Source: Brachionus koreanus
Taxonomy: Eukaryota > Rotifera > Eurotatoria > Ploima > Brachionidae
DNA: 64,000 nt
Direction: 5' to 3'
NCBI GenBank assembly: GCA_016987375.1
Contig: PJRA01000453.1
Location: 921,517-985,516, forward strand
Under the pieces are notes generated by a model. It had not been told where the DNA came from and searched no databases. It saw only the letters and a program-made list of their open reading frames with translations. The position numbers were made by a program, and so were the translations under genes. This document shows, in pieces, positions 8,972 through 21,700 of this stretch; positions within the stretch are counted from its first letter, which is position 1; every line of letters begins with the position of its first letter.

Positions 8972-11900
8972 TTTGATTATTTCTTAGAAAATTTTATCTT
9001 ACATTTAAACAAAATTTATAGAATTCTTTTCTAAATAAAATTAAAACAAAAAAAGATAAACAGTTTATTTAATAAAATTTTAAAACATGTGTTTGTCATC
9101 ATTTAAAATTGTGCAACACATCCTCAATAAAGCGCGGTAAATAAGATCAATATTGGATGAAAATGAGAACACTGCTAAGCAATAAAGCTTTACTAATTAA
9201 TTTTTAAGTTGACAAATATTACACTAATAAGAAGGGATTGTTTTAAGATTACGAAACAAAAAAATCAATTAATATACCCTTGAAGAAGCATCAATCACCT
9301 AAATCTAAATTATATTTATTTTAAAACAAATTTATTTATTTAACTGGACCTGGGTTAAATTTGGCATGAATGCGTTAATAATTTCCTATTGTTATTTATT
9401 CAATTATGATGAAATAAAATTTCAATGGAATAGCAGATTTTTTTTAGAAGCTAAAATAAAAAAATATATAAAATTGATAAAAATAGCTTATATAAAATAA
9501 TAAATGATTGATTCGGAAAATCGGCATCTTTTAAGCTCTAATTAAAAATATCTTAATCAAATACATATTTTTTTTCTCATAAAAGAAATTTTCGTGAAAA
9601 TTTCCAGATCAGATTTGACCTTGATCGAATCGGATCGTATCCATTCATTCATTTCATATTGGTATAATATTTAAATCTAATTTTTATTTTTAATTTTGAT
9701 CAATTGATAAGCAAATATTTGAATTTACCAATTTGACTTGAAAATGGCTGTTAATTAGCAACGATGTATGTATCCTAGAAAAAAAAATTGACAAGGAAGT
9801 AAATTAGCCTAATTAAAAGCGCCAATTTCTTAAACTCAAAGGTTCTTGTACTAATTAAAATTGCATCCTAATAAGTCCATGAGGTATTGACTAATTTTTA
9901 ATGAAGCAATTTAAACATTTTCAACAAAAAACTTAAATAGGAAAAAGACGCCGCAAGCATCTAATCAGCATATGAATTCACTTAAGTTCCGTTTTGAGAG
10001 AGCATTTAAAATAGAAAATAAAATATTTTTAAATCTGAATAGAATTTCAAGTGACTACTTGTTATGCAATCCCAATAGACTAATTTAAAATAGTTGATGA
10101 TTTTTTTCTCTCATCTTAGAATAATTCACTTTTTTTTATTTGGGGTAAAGTATCTTTTTTGGATATGAGTAAAAACTGCTCAATAATAACAAGCAAACAA
10201 ATTTGGGCACCTCGACTTTTAGTTTGTAAATAAATAAAGTAGTCTTAATGAGACAATCACTAATCTATTTTAAAAAAATAATATCAAGTACACTTAATCA
10301 CATTATTGGGTGTCGTTAAAACGATTCTGGACTAGAACTAGAGCAACAAGTCACAAATACAACTAGTTGCGTGATTTGAAAGCTCTCTTTCTAGACAAAT
10401 CGAGCATTAATGGTTTAAATGCTCTAAGGCAGTGAATATATTGATCAAAATAGATAAATAAATAAAAAGCCCATTCATAGACAAAATTGATGTTACATTA
10501 GTAGAATAGATTTTTTATTTTTTTTTAATTAATCAAAAACATTAAACTATTAATAATTAATTTTTATTAATTGAAATAAAGTAAAAAATAAAGAAATAAA
10601 AATTAAAAGATTTATTTGAAAGAATTTTGTTCAAGTCATTCAATTCAGCTAACACTAGCTAAATAATTAAGGCTTATTAGAAGATTTGCTTTTATCCGAT
10701 CAATTTTGAAATTGAAAACAAGCCACTGAAAAAAAAAAGAAAAAAATTGCTTCTGAAAGCCGATTTTTAAACTTATTCCATTTAAGCTTATTGTTAGAAA
10801 AATAAAGTTAATTTTTATTTGAATTATCTCAATCAAAAAGCTTATATTCGACATTCTCTTTCGATTACCATGACAAAGCTTGTTTTTTAAGACTTAACTA
10901 GTGAAAAACTGAATGCTTTACGGGACTAAATCTTTTAACTTGGCTATGAAAAACAGTAAATTCTAAATTTCAATTTTTTTTTTCAATATTTAGTTGCTTG
11001 GTATAAAAATCTTACATTTTTTAACTTCCTTATATAATTGCTAAATCAATATTAATTAAAATTAAATCGATAAAAAATAGAAAAATTATTAAATTCATGA
11101 GATTATCAAGTGTAATAGTCGAATTAATATTAAATTTATCACTCTATTTACTCTTTCTAATTTTTTGCTTTAAATTGTTCCTTTGGGATGAAAAAAATAA
11201 TTTCTTTTTTTTTATCAAAAAATAAAATAGTTAATTGCGATTAATATTAAGAAAAGTTTTAGCGTGGTTTTGCAATGAATCAAATAAATAGATAGATAAA
11301 CATGAAATGAAAAATAAGTGAACTGTATAGCTATATATTTAAATCGGGTCTATTGATATCTTAAGGAGATTAGTTTATTTTGATTGATTCGACCTTTGTG
11401 TATTGAACATCTTGTTTTTGAAAAAAAAAATTTAATTAAAAATCTATCTTTTTTTCTTGGTGCTTTTTTTTATGTAAATCAATCAATATTTCATGCTAAA
11501 TCATTTTGCTGTTAAGCAATAAGCAATATTAAAAGCAAAAACAAAACAATTTTGTTTATTTTCAATATCATAGTTTTTTTCTTCTTAAATTGACGCTAAT
11601 ACACTTCGGGTACAAGAAAATAAGCAAAAAACTTGAAATAATAAATTAGTTTTGTTAAAGATTGGATAAAAAGTTTATCGTTGTAAAAACAAGTGTAAGA
11701 TTTTCGACAACAAGCCTGCAATAACATTTAGATCATGCTGAATTATATGCATATGTATATACAAATTAATTTCAAGAACACCAGCGCGCCTAGTTGAGTG
11801 AATCCAAATTGAATCGAGTCAGGCTCTTTTTAATTCAATCAATTTTATTCAACTTAAACTTTTGCTTTTCAATAAATAATAAAATTTAAATTTAAATTAC

Positions 11901-13846
11901 TTTTATTTGTTTCCTAATTGAAAAAAATAATTGAATATATTTTCTCTAAACATTAACCAGCATGTCAATTGGGTTAATTAGTGAATCTATCCATAAGATT
12001 CGCCTAGCTCATATCTGCTTTTTATTAAATTTGAAATGCATCAAATATTCAAAAAAAAAAAAACAATATCAATATCTCTTGAATATTTAAATACGAAAAT
12101 TTTTTGCATGCAAAGCTCTCAATCATTTACAATATTTGCGTCACAGGAAATTTAAAATTTTTATTAACTTCAAAATTGAAAAAAAAAATTTTTTCTTTTT
12201 TTTAATTCAAAGATAAATTTCTTTACATAATAAAAAATTAAATCGATTATTTAACACGTTGCTATTTTATTGCAGCGAGAAAAAATAATTCTGTTAAATA
12301 AAAGTGAACTTAAATTTTATACTTTTAATAGGTATGAAAGAAAGAGGTATTTTTAAATAAATAATAAAAATACATAATCGAAATCTCAAAAAATGTTTTT
12401 ATGTTCAGAATTTTTATGATTTGACCATGAAAACAAGATATTTTAGTGATAAACGACAAATTATTTTTTATTTTTTTGTTATCAAAATTAAAATTTTGGT
12501 AAATTTTCAACAACATCAAAAATCATTAATTTTTTTCTTGTGGGTGATTAAAAATAAAAAAATTCTTTAGGTTAAAATCGCGATAAGTTATCTAAATGGC
12601 TTCGAAATAGATAATTTGAATTTGGTGTGATTCAGAAAAAAATTCTAATTAAGGTGTTGATAATATATATATTTAAATAAACCTTTCTTTAAATCATTAG
12701 TTAATCACTTTTTTTTTCAATAAAATAAATTTCAAAGATAAGTTCTAGAAAGAAAATTTATTTTTGCCAGCTAATGTAATCAGGTAATTAATTATAACTT
12801 TTGATGATTAATAATTTTTGAAATAAATTTAGAAAATTCCTTAATTTTAGAATTATTAGTGTTACTTGAAATTTGAGTGATTCATACAAAATTAGAATAT
12901 TTTATATTTATTTTATTCCCATAGTAAAAGTTTAAAAATTAGATAATTTCATAATAATTGAATTAAGAAAATACGAAAATATTGCGAAATATCGCATAGA
13001 ACAGTAGTAGCAAAATTTGACTCAACTTGGAGACAGCTCATAGAAGAAAATAAATTAAATTATACATATAAAAAACATGAAACTTCTAATCAAAATTAAG
13101 AGAAAAAAAAATCATTAAAATTTATTGTTTTTTTTCTAAGTAATAAACAATAGACAATACTTCTAATAGGGTCACATTTAGCATCGTTTTTCAATGTTTA
13201 CCCCATTAACTGATTTCAATTAAAATTAAAGAGCTATATTTTTTCAGGCATAGCTCAAAAAAACATTTTACCTGTTTGCTCATATCATAATTAACCATTC
13301 AAAGTTTTTTTTTTTTCGAATTGTTATCTAGACTAAAATAATTTTTCTTCGTTTTTATTTTAAAAAAGAAAAAAAAAAAACACAATTATCCTCGAATATG
13401 TTTGATTGCTTTTCTAGGTGCATGCTTGCATTGCCTTTCATGGGTATATAAACAAGAGCTTTTTTTTCAATTTTTCCTTTAGTTGCCAAAAAGACCATTT
13501 TAATAATCCATGCCAAATGTGTTATTTTTAATAGAGGAAATATTGCACAGCAAAAAAGTTTACTCATCTAGCAACAACAATCTTACGATTAATCATGTTT
13601 TAGCATGAGTTTATAATAAGAGAAAGATTATATATTTTGATAGAGAGAGTGATCTAGAATGATTCTATAAATATGAAACTAGTGTTTTTGTTTTTACCTG
13701 TATAAAAAAAAAAAAAAAGATTCATTTACGATTGCTCATATTTTTGAAATTTCATAAATAATTTTAAATTAATAAAACTTTAAATTCTCCATTATATTTC
13801 AAATAAAGGCTAATAAAAAATATTTTTTGTTTTAATTTTTAGACAA
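8972..13846. other. Gene-poor region, about 4.9 kb
   Basis: No coding exon could be supported; short ORFs here are rich in I, K, N and F and look like translated AT sequence. It separates the GPCR promoter side from the PABP-like gene. Around 10310-10440 there is a slightly GC-richer block with a CAACTAGTTG palindrome. Regulatory DNA or 5' leader exons may lie here but cannot be placed. Confidence 0.5.
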
Positions 13847-15082
13847 ATGGTTAATAACTCGTACGCAGCATTATCAGACTCGGGACAGCATCGGGACAAC
13901 CACGACCGGACCGTGTACCTGGGCGATCTTGACATAGACACATCTGAGTCCGAGTTGAGTGGTTTTTTCGCAGCAATGGGAGTCCAAGTTCTCAAAATAG
14001 CCAAGCAACCACACACAAGCTTTGCTCATGTCACATTCCTGGACAACGAAACGGCCAAAAAATTTCTCCAATGCACCATAATCACGCTCAATCAAAAAAT
14101 AGTCCGAGTGATGCCGTTCAATCAGCCAAACAACTTCGATCCTGGGGCCAATTTGATTATCAAAAATCTGGAAAGCTATTTGAATGAGACGGACATTATT
14201 GAAAAATTCAAAGTACATGGAAAAATTTTGTCATGCAAATTGGTTCGAGATGAAAATGGCGAAAGTAAATGCTATGCTTATTTGCAGTATGAGTCAAAAC
14301 AAAGTGCTTTAAATGCCATAGATACTCTGAACAATACTTATTGGGATTTTAGATGCGATCCAGATTATAGATATAAAAAATCTTTAGAAAAACAAAGCTC
14401 AATTAAAAATAAGGGCAAACTTTTTGAGGCTAATTTTGAAGAAAGTCAGCTATTTGATGAATACAATAATATAATGGGAAAAAAAATATATGTTGGTGTA
14501 TTCAAGCGTAAAGATGAGTATTCTAAAATAAAATCGGACAAAGATGGCAAACCGTCCAATTTGTATGTGAAAAATTTTGGCACCGATTTTGGTGACAGAG
14601 ATTTGTTCAATTTGTTCAAAAGATTCGGAAGCATTAAGAGTGTGAAAGTAAGACGATCCAATACGGGTATATGTGATAGGCCATTGGGTTGTGGATTTGT
14701 TGATTTTGAGAATCCGAACGAGGCTGAAAAGGCTCGTCAAGAATTGGACGGCTTTATGCTAGAATCAGGTAGACGCTTGTCTGTCACCTACGCTGACTGC
14801 AAATCAAGAAGACTTAGACAAAAGATAGATGAAAAAACAAGTATTAGTCAGGTTATTCCGAGTGAGATTGTATTGCGCAGAGCCGAACCTAGTCGTGAGG
14901 ACATGAAAGATCGCAGAGATTCGATGTGCTCACTTTTGTCCGAATCAACTGTCTCATCTATTAACGCAAACAATGATCTAACTTATGAGCTTTGGAGCAA
15001 AATTTTAAACACTGCCAATTGGAGTGAATACAAGCTATTTGACTCTACTTCAAATTTGGGCTTATTGGCTTTTCTAATCTAA
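13847..15082 (+). CDS. Divergent PABP-like protein with three RRMs
   Basis: A 411-residue RNA-binding protein in one exon. RRM1 (about 24-95, RNP2 VYLGDL, degenerate RNP1), RRM2 (about 104-215, RNP2 LIIKNL, RNP1-like KCYAYLQY) and RRM3 (about 238-325, RNP2 LYVKNF, RNP1 GCGFVDF) line up with RRM1-3 of cytoplasmic poly(A)-binding protein, including GKILSCKLVRDENG and SNLYVKNFGTDF. RRM2 carries an extra block of about 40-50 charged residues before its last strand (KKIYVGVFKRKDE). RRM4 and the MLLE/PABC domain are absent; the last 80 residues are unrelated. It is probably a specialised PABP paralogue that can bind poly(A)/RNA but not recruit PAM2 proteins; this role is inferred. The start follows an excellent acceptor-like TTTTAATTTTTAG at 13830-13842. 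Confidence 0.82.
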   Translation: MVNNSYAALSDSGQHRDNHDRTVYLGDLDIDTSESELSGFFAAMGVQVLKIAKQPHTSFAHVTFLDNETAKKFLQCTIITLNQKIVRVMPFNQPNNFDPGANLIIKNLESYLNETDIIEKFKVHGKILSCKLVRDENGESKCYAYLQYESKQSALNAIDTLNNTYWDFRCDPDYRYKKSLEKQSSIKNKGKLFEANFEESQLFDEYNNIMGKKIYVGVFKRKDEYSKIKSDKDGKPSNLYVKNFGTDFGDRDLFNLFKRFGSIKSVKVRRSNTGICDRPLGCGFVDFENPNEAEKARQELDGFMLESGRRLSVTYADCKSRRLRQKIDEKTSISQVIPSEIVLRRAEPSREDMKDRRDSMCSLLSESTVSSINANNDLTYELWSKILNTANWSEYKLFDSTSNLGLLAFLI

Positions 15083-16386
15083 AATTTTTGTCAAATATTT
15101 TTATCTTTATTTTATGTACAAAAAAAATTATGGTGTTATTGGGAGATTTTTTTTAAATTTAAAGGCAAAAAAAAAGAAACATTTACTTTTTTTTTAACTG
15201 AATATAGACAAGAATTTGGTGGTGCATTTTTTTTACCTAAAGCTTAATTTTAATTTTTTATTTTTTTTCTTATTTTTCTCATTTTATAATATGATAACTT
15301 TAGTATTTTTAAGAGGATTGATTTTTGTAGATATGCATCGGGCTGTGGGAATATAGTGTGTACATAATTTTAGTATTTGATCGATTAAGTAGATTCGATT
15401 TTAAAATTAATCCGAATGACAAATATTTTAGTTTGTATCAATTGATGTAGATAATAATTAACTTACTAACACATTTTTAATCATAATTGTAGAAAAACTG
15501 TTAATATAAATTTAGTTTATTCGACGAATTATTTATTTTTCTAATCTTATTTTGGAGCCTTAAACAAAAAAAAAACTTGCTTTCTTAATTTTTTTACAAA
15601 TTACTTTTTTAGAAGAAAAAAAAAAAATTATTTAATTATTTTTGTATTAATAAATTAATTTGCATTCCAAAATTTTTTTTTTTTCATATTTGTATTTTTA
15701 TTTTGGCATTATTATAATTTTTTCAAAATGAAGTTTTTTTCTTATTTTAAAATCACTCAAGCATCAACTTCAATCGATGTTTTAAAATCAATAAAAAGCT
15801 TGTTTAATTCATCTAGATAAAGTAATTTTCACCAAAGAACCTTTTGTGTTAATTTGAAAACTTGTTTTACATTAGCTATACACAATTTCAGACAAAATCT
15901 CATCAGATAGCAAAATAGAGTCCTAGAATATTAATCAAAATATGTCTTTGGTATGATTAGAAATATTTATCTACTCATAGCAATAAATAGAAAAGAATAC
16001 CAATTGGCCATGTGTAACAAGAGGAAAATTTTTTCTATCTTTATAGAAAAAAAATTCCTTCCAACAAAAAAAAACAATCATGCTTAACAAAGAATCTGAT
16101 TGAAAATAATTGATCTGTAAATTGTCTGAGGAAAAAAGAGGCGTTTTAAAAAATAAATTGTTAAAAATACATTTATTTTGTTTGCATCTAAAAAATACAA
16201 AAAAAAAAGAAAAAAAAAGGAAAAATTAATTCTTTGATTTAAAATTATTTTTATTTTTTAATCGATTTTTATAAAATTTTCTCTGACACAAAAAGGAAAT
16301 ATATTGAGAAATAAATTTAATTAATTAAATTCAGCAAAGGAAAAAAAATACTCATATTTTTATTAGATAATAAACATGATTGATTA
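15083..16386. other. Convergent 3' region between PABP-like and UBE2I genes
   Basis: A/T homopolymer-rich and without recognisable exons. It may hold a long 3' UTR of the PABP-like gene. A minus-strand AATAAA at 16359-16364 fits the UBE2I 3' end. Confidence 0.5.
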
Positions 16387-16987
16387 TTAATCAGTACATT
16401 GGACATTACTGAATTTAATTGCTTGTTCTCTTACTCTTCGGTCATATTCGGCTCTGTTTTGCATGAAAGCGGTGTACGCTTCGGCTTGGGCTGGATCTTT
16501 GATATTTGGTTCATTCAATAGCTCTTGAATACCCAGCAGTATTTGTTTGATGGTAATAGCCGGCCTCCAATCTTTGTCTTCATCAAGAATCGACAAGCAG
16601 ACTGTGCCTGATGGATACACGTTCGGATGAAATAGAGGCGGTTCAAATTTGCACTTGGGTGGCGAAGATGGATAGTCTTCTTTGAAAAGCATTCTCAATT
16701 TGAATAGACCTCCGTCCCAGTTTGTCTTTAAATAAAATTAAAATTAAAAAAGTTTAGATTAAAATTAAAGTCAGTTACTCCTTTTTTGCCTGGTATAAAG
16801 CATTCCCAATTAAGCAAATTCAGGGTACCATCGGCGTTTTTGGTCGGTTTGGCAATAAAACCCTTAAGTCGTTTTTGATTAGAATTTTTTTTCTCAATTA
16901 CTATTTAAAATTTATAATTACAAATGGGTGATCTTTCCGCCATGCTTTTCGCTCTTCAGTTAATCGACCAATTGCTATTCCAGACAT
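16387..16987 (-). CDS. UBE2I: SUMO-conjugating enzyme UBC9
   Basis: The E2 that accepts SUMO from the SAE1/SAE2 E1 and transfers it to lysines in PsiKxE motifs. Minus-strand exons 16987-16922, 16862-16779 and 16725-16387, with introns of 59 and 53 nt and all junctions in phase 0, give 162 residues (158 in vertebrates). The protein is nearly identical to the animal consensus. It shows MSGIAIGRL at the start, the UBC fold core [19 protein letters not shown] with the catalytic Cys, [16 protein letters not shown], and the C-terminal helix. The extra residues at the end (NVQCTD) are the only departure. It is arranged head-to-head with the serine protease gene, the two start codons 666 bp apart. 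The assignment is essentially certain. Confidence 0.97.
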
Positions 16988-17653
16988 TTATAGTTTAAGT
17001 ATACAATGAGAGTATTAGATTATTTAGCAAAATTTAAGTGTTTTAAATAGTATGTGACTTTGAAATCACTTTAGAGAACTAAATTAAGAATTTACATGAA
17101 CATTACATTAATGTTAAAAATTTTGATGCAGTTTTGCAGCATGCATTTTAAAAAATTGCGTGCAAATTGTTGAATTTGCTTCATTTTTGTCTTTATCTAA
17201 GCTTATCAGTAAAACCCCTAAATACTCAATAGATATATTGCGATAAGAAAAAAATTTTTGACCATTTTTTAAAAATACTTGATGATCAGTCTAAAATAGT
17301 TGAAAAGTTAAAACTGTGGAAAACTTATCATATTATAAGAATTTTATCATCAATTTTACATTGTGAATTTTTTGTGCTTTTAAAAATCTGCTTCCATCTT
17401 AATCATTACGTATTTAAAATAAAATTTGATACAATATAACTGATATGATGGCATCAAATTCAATTTAATTATCAAGAGCTATTTTAAAAATTTTGTTGAA
17501 ACAAAAAATTATCGATTTTTGTTGACAATTCTAAACATTAATGAAAAAAAAAATTTATTTTTAACTCTGTAAAACAGATCTGATCAAAAAATTAGACTCA
17601 ACAAAATAATAAAAAGATAAAAGCTTTTTGATTTTATTAAAATATTTTAAAAA
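16988..17653. other. Divergent intergenic region between UBE2I and S1 protease
   Basis: About 670 bp that must contain the promoters of both divergently transcribed genes. AT-rich; no motif stands out beyond AT runs. Confidence 0.5.
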
Positions 17654-18625
17654 ATGTTTTTCACAGAATTGTTTGCACTTATTTCTGGTCTGGCCACAAG
17701 TTTCATTCTAATTTTCAACAATTTAGGTGTATATCAATCTGATGGAGGTCATTTAAATGATGGCTTAGATAACTTGAATTTTACATGCGGAATGACTAAT
17801 TCTAATTCTAGAATTATAAATGGTTTTTCAACGAAACCATTTTTTTGGCCTTGGATTGTCAGTATTCGCACGCGAAATACTTTTTTTAACACATTTTCTT
17901 CTCATTTATGCGCTGGAACAGTCATAAATCACCATCTTATTATAACTGCCGCTCATTGTGTCAAAGATATCAAGTCAAAAAATTTAGTAATAATTGCTGG
18001 TATTTATAATCTAAATGACAAAATTCAGCAATCAAATATTTTCTATGTAAATAATTTTGAATACAACTTATTGTATAATATGACCCAAAATGATATTGCT
18101 TGGATTGAGATTTCAAAAAAGTTTACTTTTAATGATAAAATTCGGCCAATTTGTTTGCCACCAAATTGGATAAGTACTAAATTTTTGCTAAATAAAACAC
18201 TCACACTAATCGGATGGTAGATAAAAAAAAAATTAAAACAAAAAAATTTAATACTAAAAATTTTTTTATTCTTGTATAGGGGTAGTGTAGATGGTGCCAA
18301 AAAGTCTTCAAGTTTGGCAAATAGTTTGCAGCAAACTAGTTTGAAAGTAATTAATGGAAACTCTAAATGTTCAGAATATGTTGCTTATAATAGTGAAAAG
18401 ATTATATGTGCGATTGATGAGGAACCAATGCGAGAGTCGAATGCCTGCTTCGGAGACTCTGGTGGTCCATTGATGCTTCAATTTAGGAACAAATGGCATC
18501 TAATTGGGGTAACCAGCTTCATAATATCGAACCAAAATGGCGACTGTGATCCTTTGATGCCATCTTATTACACTCACTTAAATTCATACATTTATTGGAT
18601 TAATAAAACACTGAGATATTACTAA
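17654..18625 (+). CDS. Trypsin-fold (S1) serine protease 1
   Basis: Secreted or membrane-anchored S1-family protease. Exons 17654-18216 and 18280-18625 (63-nt intron splitting the GWG motif) give 302 residues. An N-terminal hydrophobic stretch (about 1-25) serves as signal or anchor. The activation site is SR|IING (about 54-58). The catalytic triad is visible: His in TAAHC, Asp in NDIAWIEI and Ser in CFGDSGGPL. In chymotrypsin numbering the residue at the base of the S1 pocket (189) is Asn, not the Asp of trypsin, and the 215-216 pair reads FI instead of WG. Arg/Lys specificity is therefore doubtful. It is clearly a paralogue of the protease at 25811-26809. It ends 131 nt before LTN1 on the same strand. 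The substrate is unknown. Confidence 0.93.
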
Positions 18626-18756
18626 CTTTTCAATTTTATATTTCATATAGATAATTTAGAACAAAATTTCTTTTAATTTTGCAATTATATTTTATATGCT
18701 TTTTTAAATAAATATTTGAGAAATTATTATTGTTTTTTTTTTAATTTAATTTCAAT

Positions 18757-21700
18757 ATGGGTAAAAAGCAAGGCGAAGCGGCCAGAGTAAAAGGAAATGC
18801 AAAGCCGAGTAGCAGTGCTAAAGCTGCCGAGATGCTAGCCAAAGTACCTAATTACAGCTTTGGCACTGACATACCTTCGATTGGCAAAGGAACTTTTTTA
18901 GAAGAGTCATTCGATTCAAATATTGATTCTGATTTTCGAATGTGTTTGAAAAAATTGAGCAAAAAAGACACTTTAACCAAGAGTAAAACTCTTGAAGATT
19001 TGAAAAATTTAATAGAGTGCAAATCCCAAGACGAGTGCATTAGTATAGTGTCGTATTGGGCCAAGTCCTATACAAAATTATCTATTGATTATGATCGCAG
19101 AATACGCGAATTGTGTCAACAAACACACGAAAAGCTATGTGCCAAAGTAAATAAGAACATAGCTCCTCATATTAAAACAATAATGCCCTATTGGCTTATG
19201 GCTCAGTGTGATAGTCATTCATCTGCGGCAAAAATTGCCGAAAATAGCTTTAAATCCATGTTCAGTGAGTCAAAACAACCAGATGTTGTCTATTTTTGTC
19301 GGGAAGAAATATTGAACACTTTCCAGGATTTATTGCTAGTTCAGACAGCCAAAACTTTATCAGATATGAAAAGCACTTCTGAAGACGAAGCTGTTCAAAA
19401 GTACGGAAACATTCTGTCTATGACAATGCGTGCATTCACTCTTTATCTTAAATATCTATTCAATGATAGCTCTAAAGTTTATGAATCATTCAATTGGAGT
19501 GCTTTGGAAAAAATTTTTTTTGAACAAAAATTTTTAAAATATTCAAAAGATTCAAATCCAAAAATAAGATCAAATTTTTTTTATCTTGTGTCTAATTTAA
19601 TCGATTCCATTTTGCTTAACGATAATTTGATTGCTAAAGAAAAAAATGAAGATTTTATGCTGAGAAAAAATCTAAAAATTAAATTTATACCATTGATTTT
19701 CTATGCTTTGGACGAAGATAACGAAGTATCTTGTCAATTTATTTGGAAATCTATAGCAAAATGTCTAGCTAATTCTGATAAATTGGACTCGATTTGGCCG
19801 CTAATCAATGTAAAAAAAGCTTTCATTCCAAAATTGATGTCACTTTTGCGTAACCATGGCAACGGCAATGCAAACTCATTGAATATAGAAACTATTTATC
19901 CGTGTCTAAGCCAACTATTAAAGCACTTGAAAACTAATTTTGACTCTGATGAAGAAAAATTTTCATTTTATATAGACTTGCTAGCTAAAATAAACGAACT
20001 AATTGCTCGCGAATTTTCCAATGTGGCTAAAATTCGTTTTGTCAACGTAGATTCAACAAAAACAATAGCTATAAATGCTTACTTTGAATCATTATCAGTC
20101 ATTTTGGATGATTTTAAGACTCAATCCGAGCATGGCTTAAAATACTTTGAAGAAATTTTAAATCAAGTAAAATTTTTAAAATTTTTTTTTAATAAAAAAT
20201 TTTATTTTTTTTTAAAAAGGTAAAAAAAATATATGATGCATATTTGACATTTCCAACAAAGACAAATGGCTTCGAGCAAAATTTCAACAAATTTTTGCAA
20301 AACATTCAATTTTTATCAAGTGAAAAATTCAGGGCAAATCTAAATGATTTAATAATATCAAAACTAGAGTCTGAACAAAGCCTAGATAAGCAATTGGTTG
20401 TGCTTAAAAATTATTTGGTTCTTGATCTCAAAAATTCTCAATTACTTAGACACATATTCTATTTTTTTTTGAACCAAATTGAGCATAGTCTACCGATCAT
20501 TAATTATTTACTATCGGATTACTACGATCCGCTCTATTTGGACTTAATAACCGAATACGAATCTGAGAGTAAATCTTTGGAAGATTTTTTAGCAAAATTA
20601 TTTTCGAACAGCTCCAATTTGGTGCAAAAAACAATTTTCTACACTCAGATTTCGATCAAACAAAATCAGCAAGAAACACTATGCTCTAAACTTGACAGTT
20701 TAATTTTTAGCCCAGACCGAAGTCAAAGCTCGATTGATAGTTTTATGAAGCAGTTGGTAAATGACATACTGACAAATAAAATTTCCTCAGAAATTTCTTC
20801 ACTTTTCATGCACTGGATCAAGTCAAGTCAAAAAATAAAAAAGTTTATCAATGAATTTTTATTAAACAATTTAGAAACTAATTCAGTACTTGTATCCGAA
20901 TTGAATTCAATTTTAAAAGACAAACAATTTAGTCTTTCCATTTTGGAAATAATAAAAGATTATTTGAAAACTTCAAAAACAGTTAATGATCAAATAATTG
21001 AGCTAAATTTGGATCTATTGAATGAAGAATTTGCGCAAAATTTTCAACTTTTGTGGCAAATTCTTGTCGAATATTTCCGCATAAAGCTAAAAGAAAACTT
21101 TAACAATAACAATGCAAATAGAATAATTAAAAAATTAATTAATTTATTAATAAGAGAAAATTCACTAGAGCAATTTAAAGACTTGATATTTGTCAATTTG
21201 AATTGTGAAGATGGCCTAATAGTGAAAATTGTAGAGGAAATACAAGCCGAAATACAGACATCAAACGATAGTGCATTTGTGAAAAAATTTTTCGATTCAG
21301 TCTCACTAACAGACAAGCTTACTTTCGACAATTTATTTTCTGCTCTATTAAACAACTTGGATCTAATTTCACGGCTTTATTTGGACAATCGTTACAACTT
21401 TCTGTTCACAGATGCTTATTCCCAGCTAATCAAATGCTCTAAAGCCGATAAAGAGTGGCTCACTAGTCCAGATCTTAACAAAATAACCTATTCACTATCA
21501 CGACTTGAAATTAGTCTTTGTCATGAGAAAAATTTTCTTCAGCAAAATTGGTACCATCTAATTTTATGCTCTATTTTAATTGATAAATTTTACATGGGCT
21601 CACAAAATATCTCATTTTTTAGAACCAAATTGCATGGTTTATTTTATGAAAATAATTTTGTTGATTATCTGGTTGAAAATTTGGTTGATTCAGATAAATT

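Noticed and set aside
10645..10854. 69-codon minus-strand ORF in the gene desert
   Set aside because: Composition of translated poly-AT sequence, no splice or poly(A) context supporting a gene.
18043..18300. Minus-strand ORF across the protease 1 intron
   Set aside because: It overlaps two conserved protease exons on the opposite strand; the protease frame carries the catalytic motifs.
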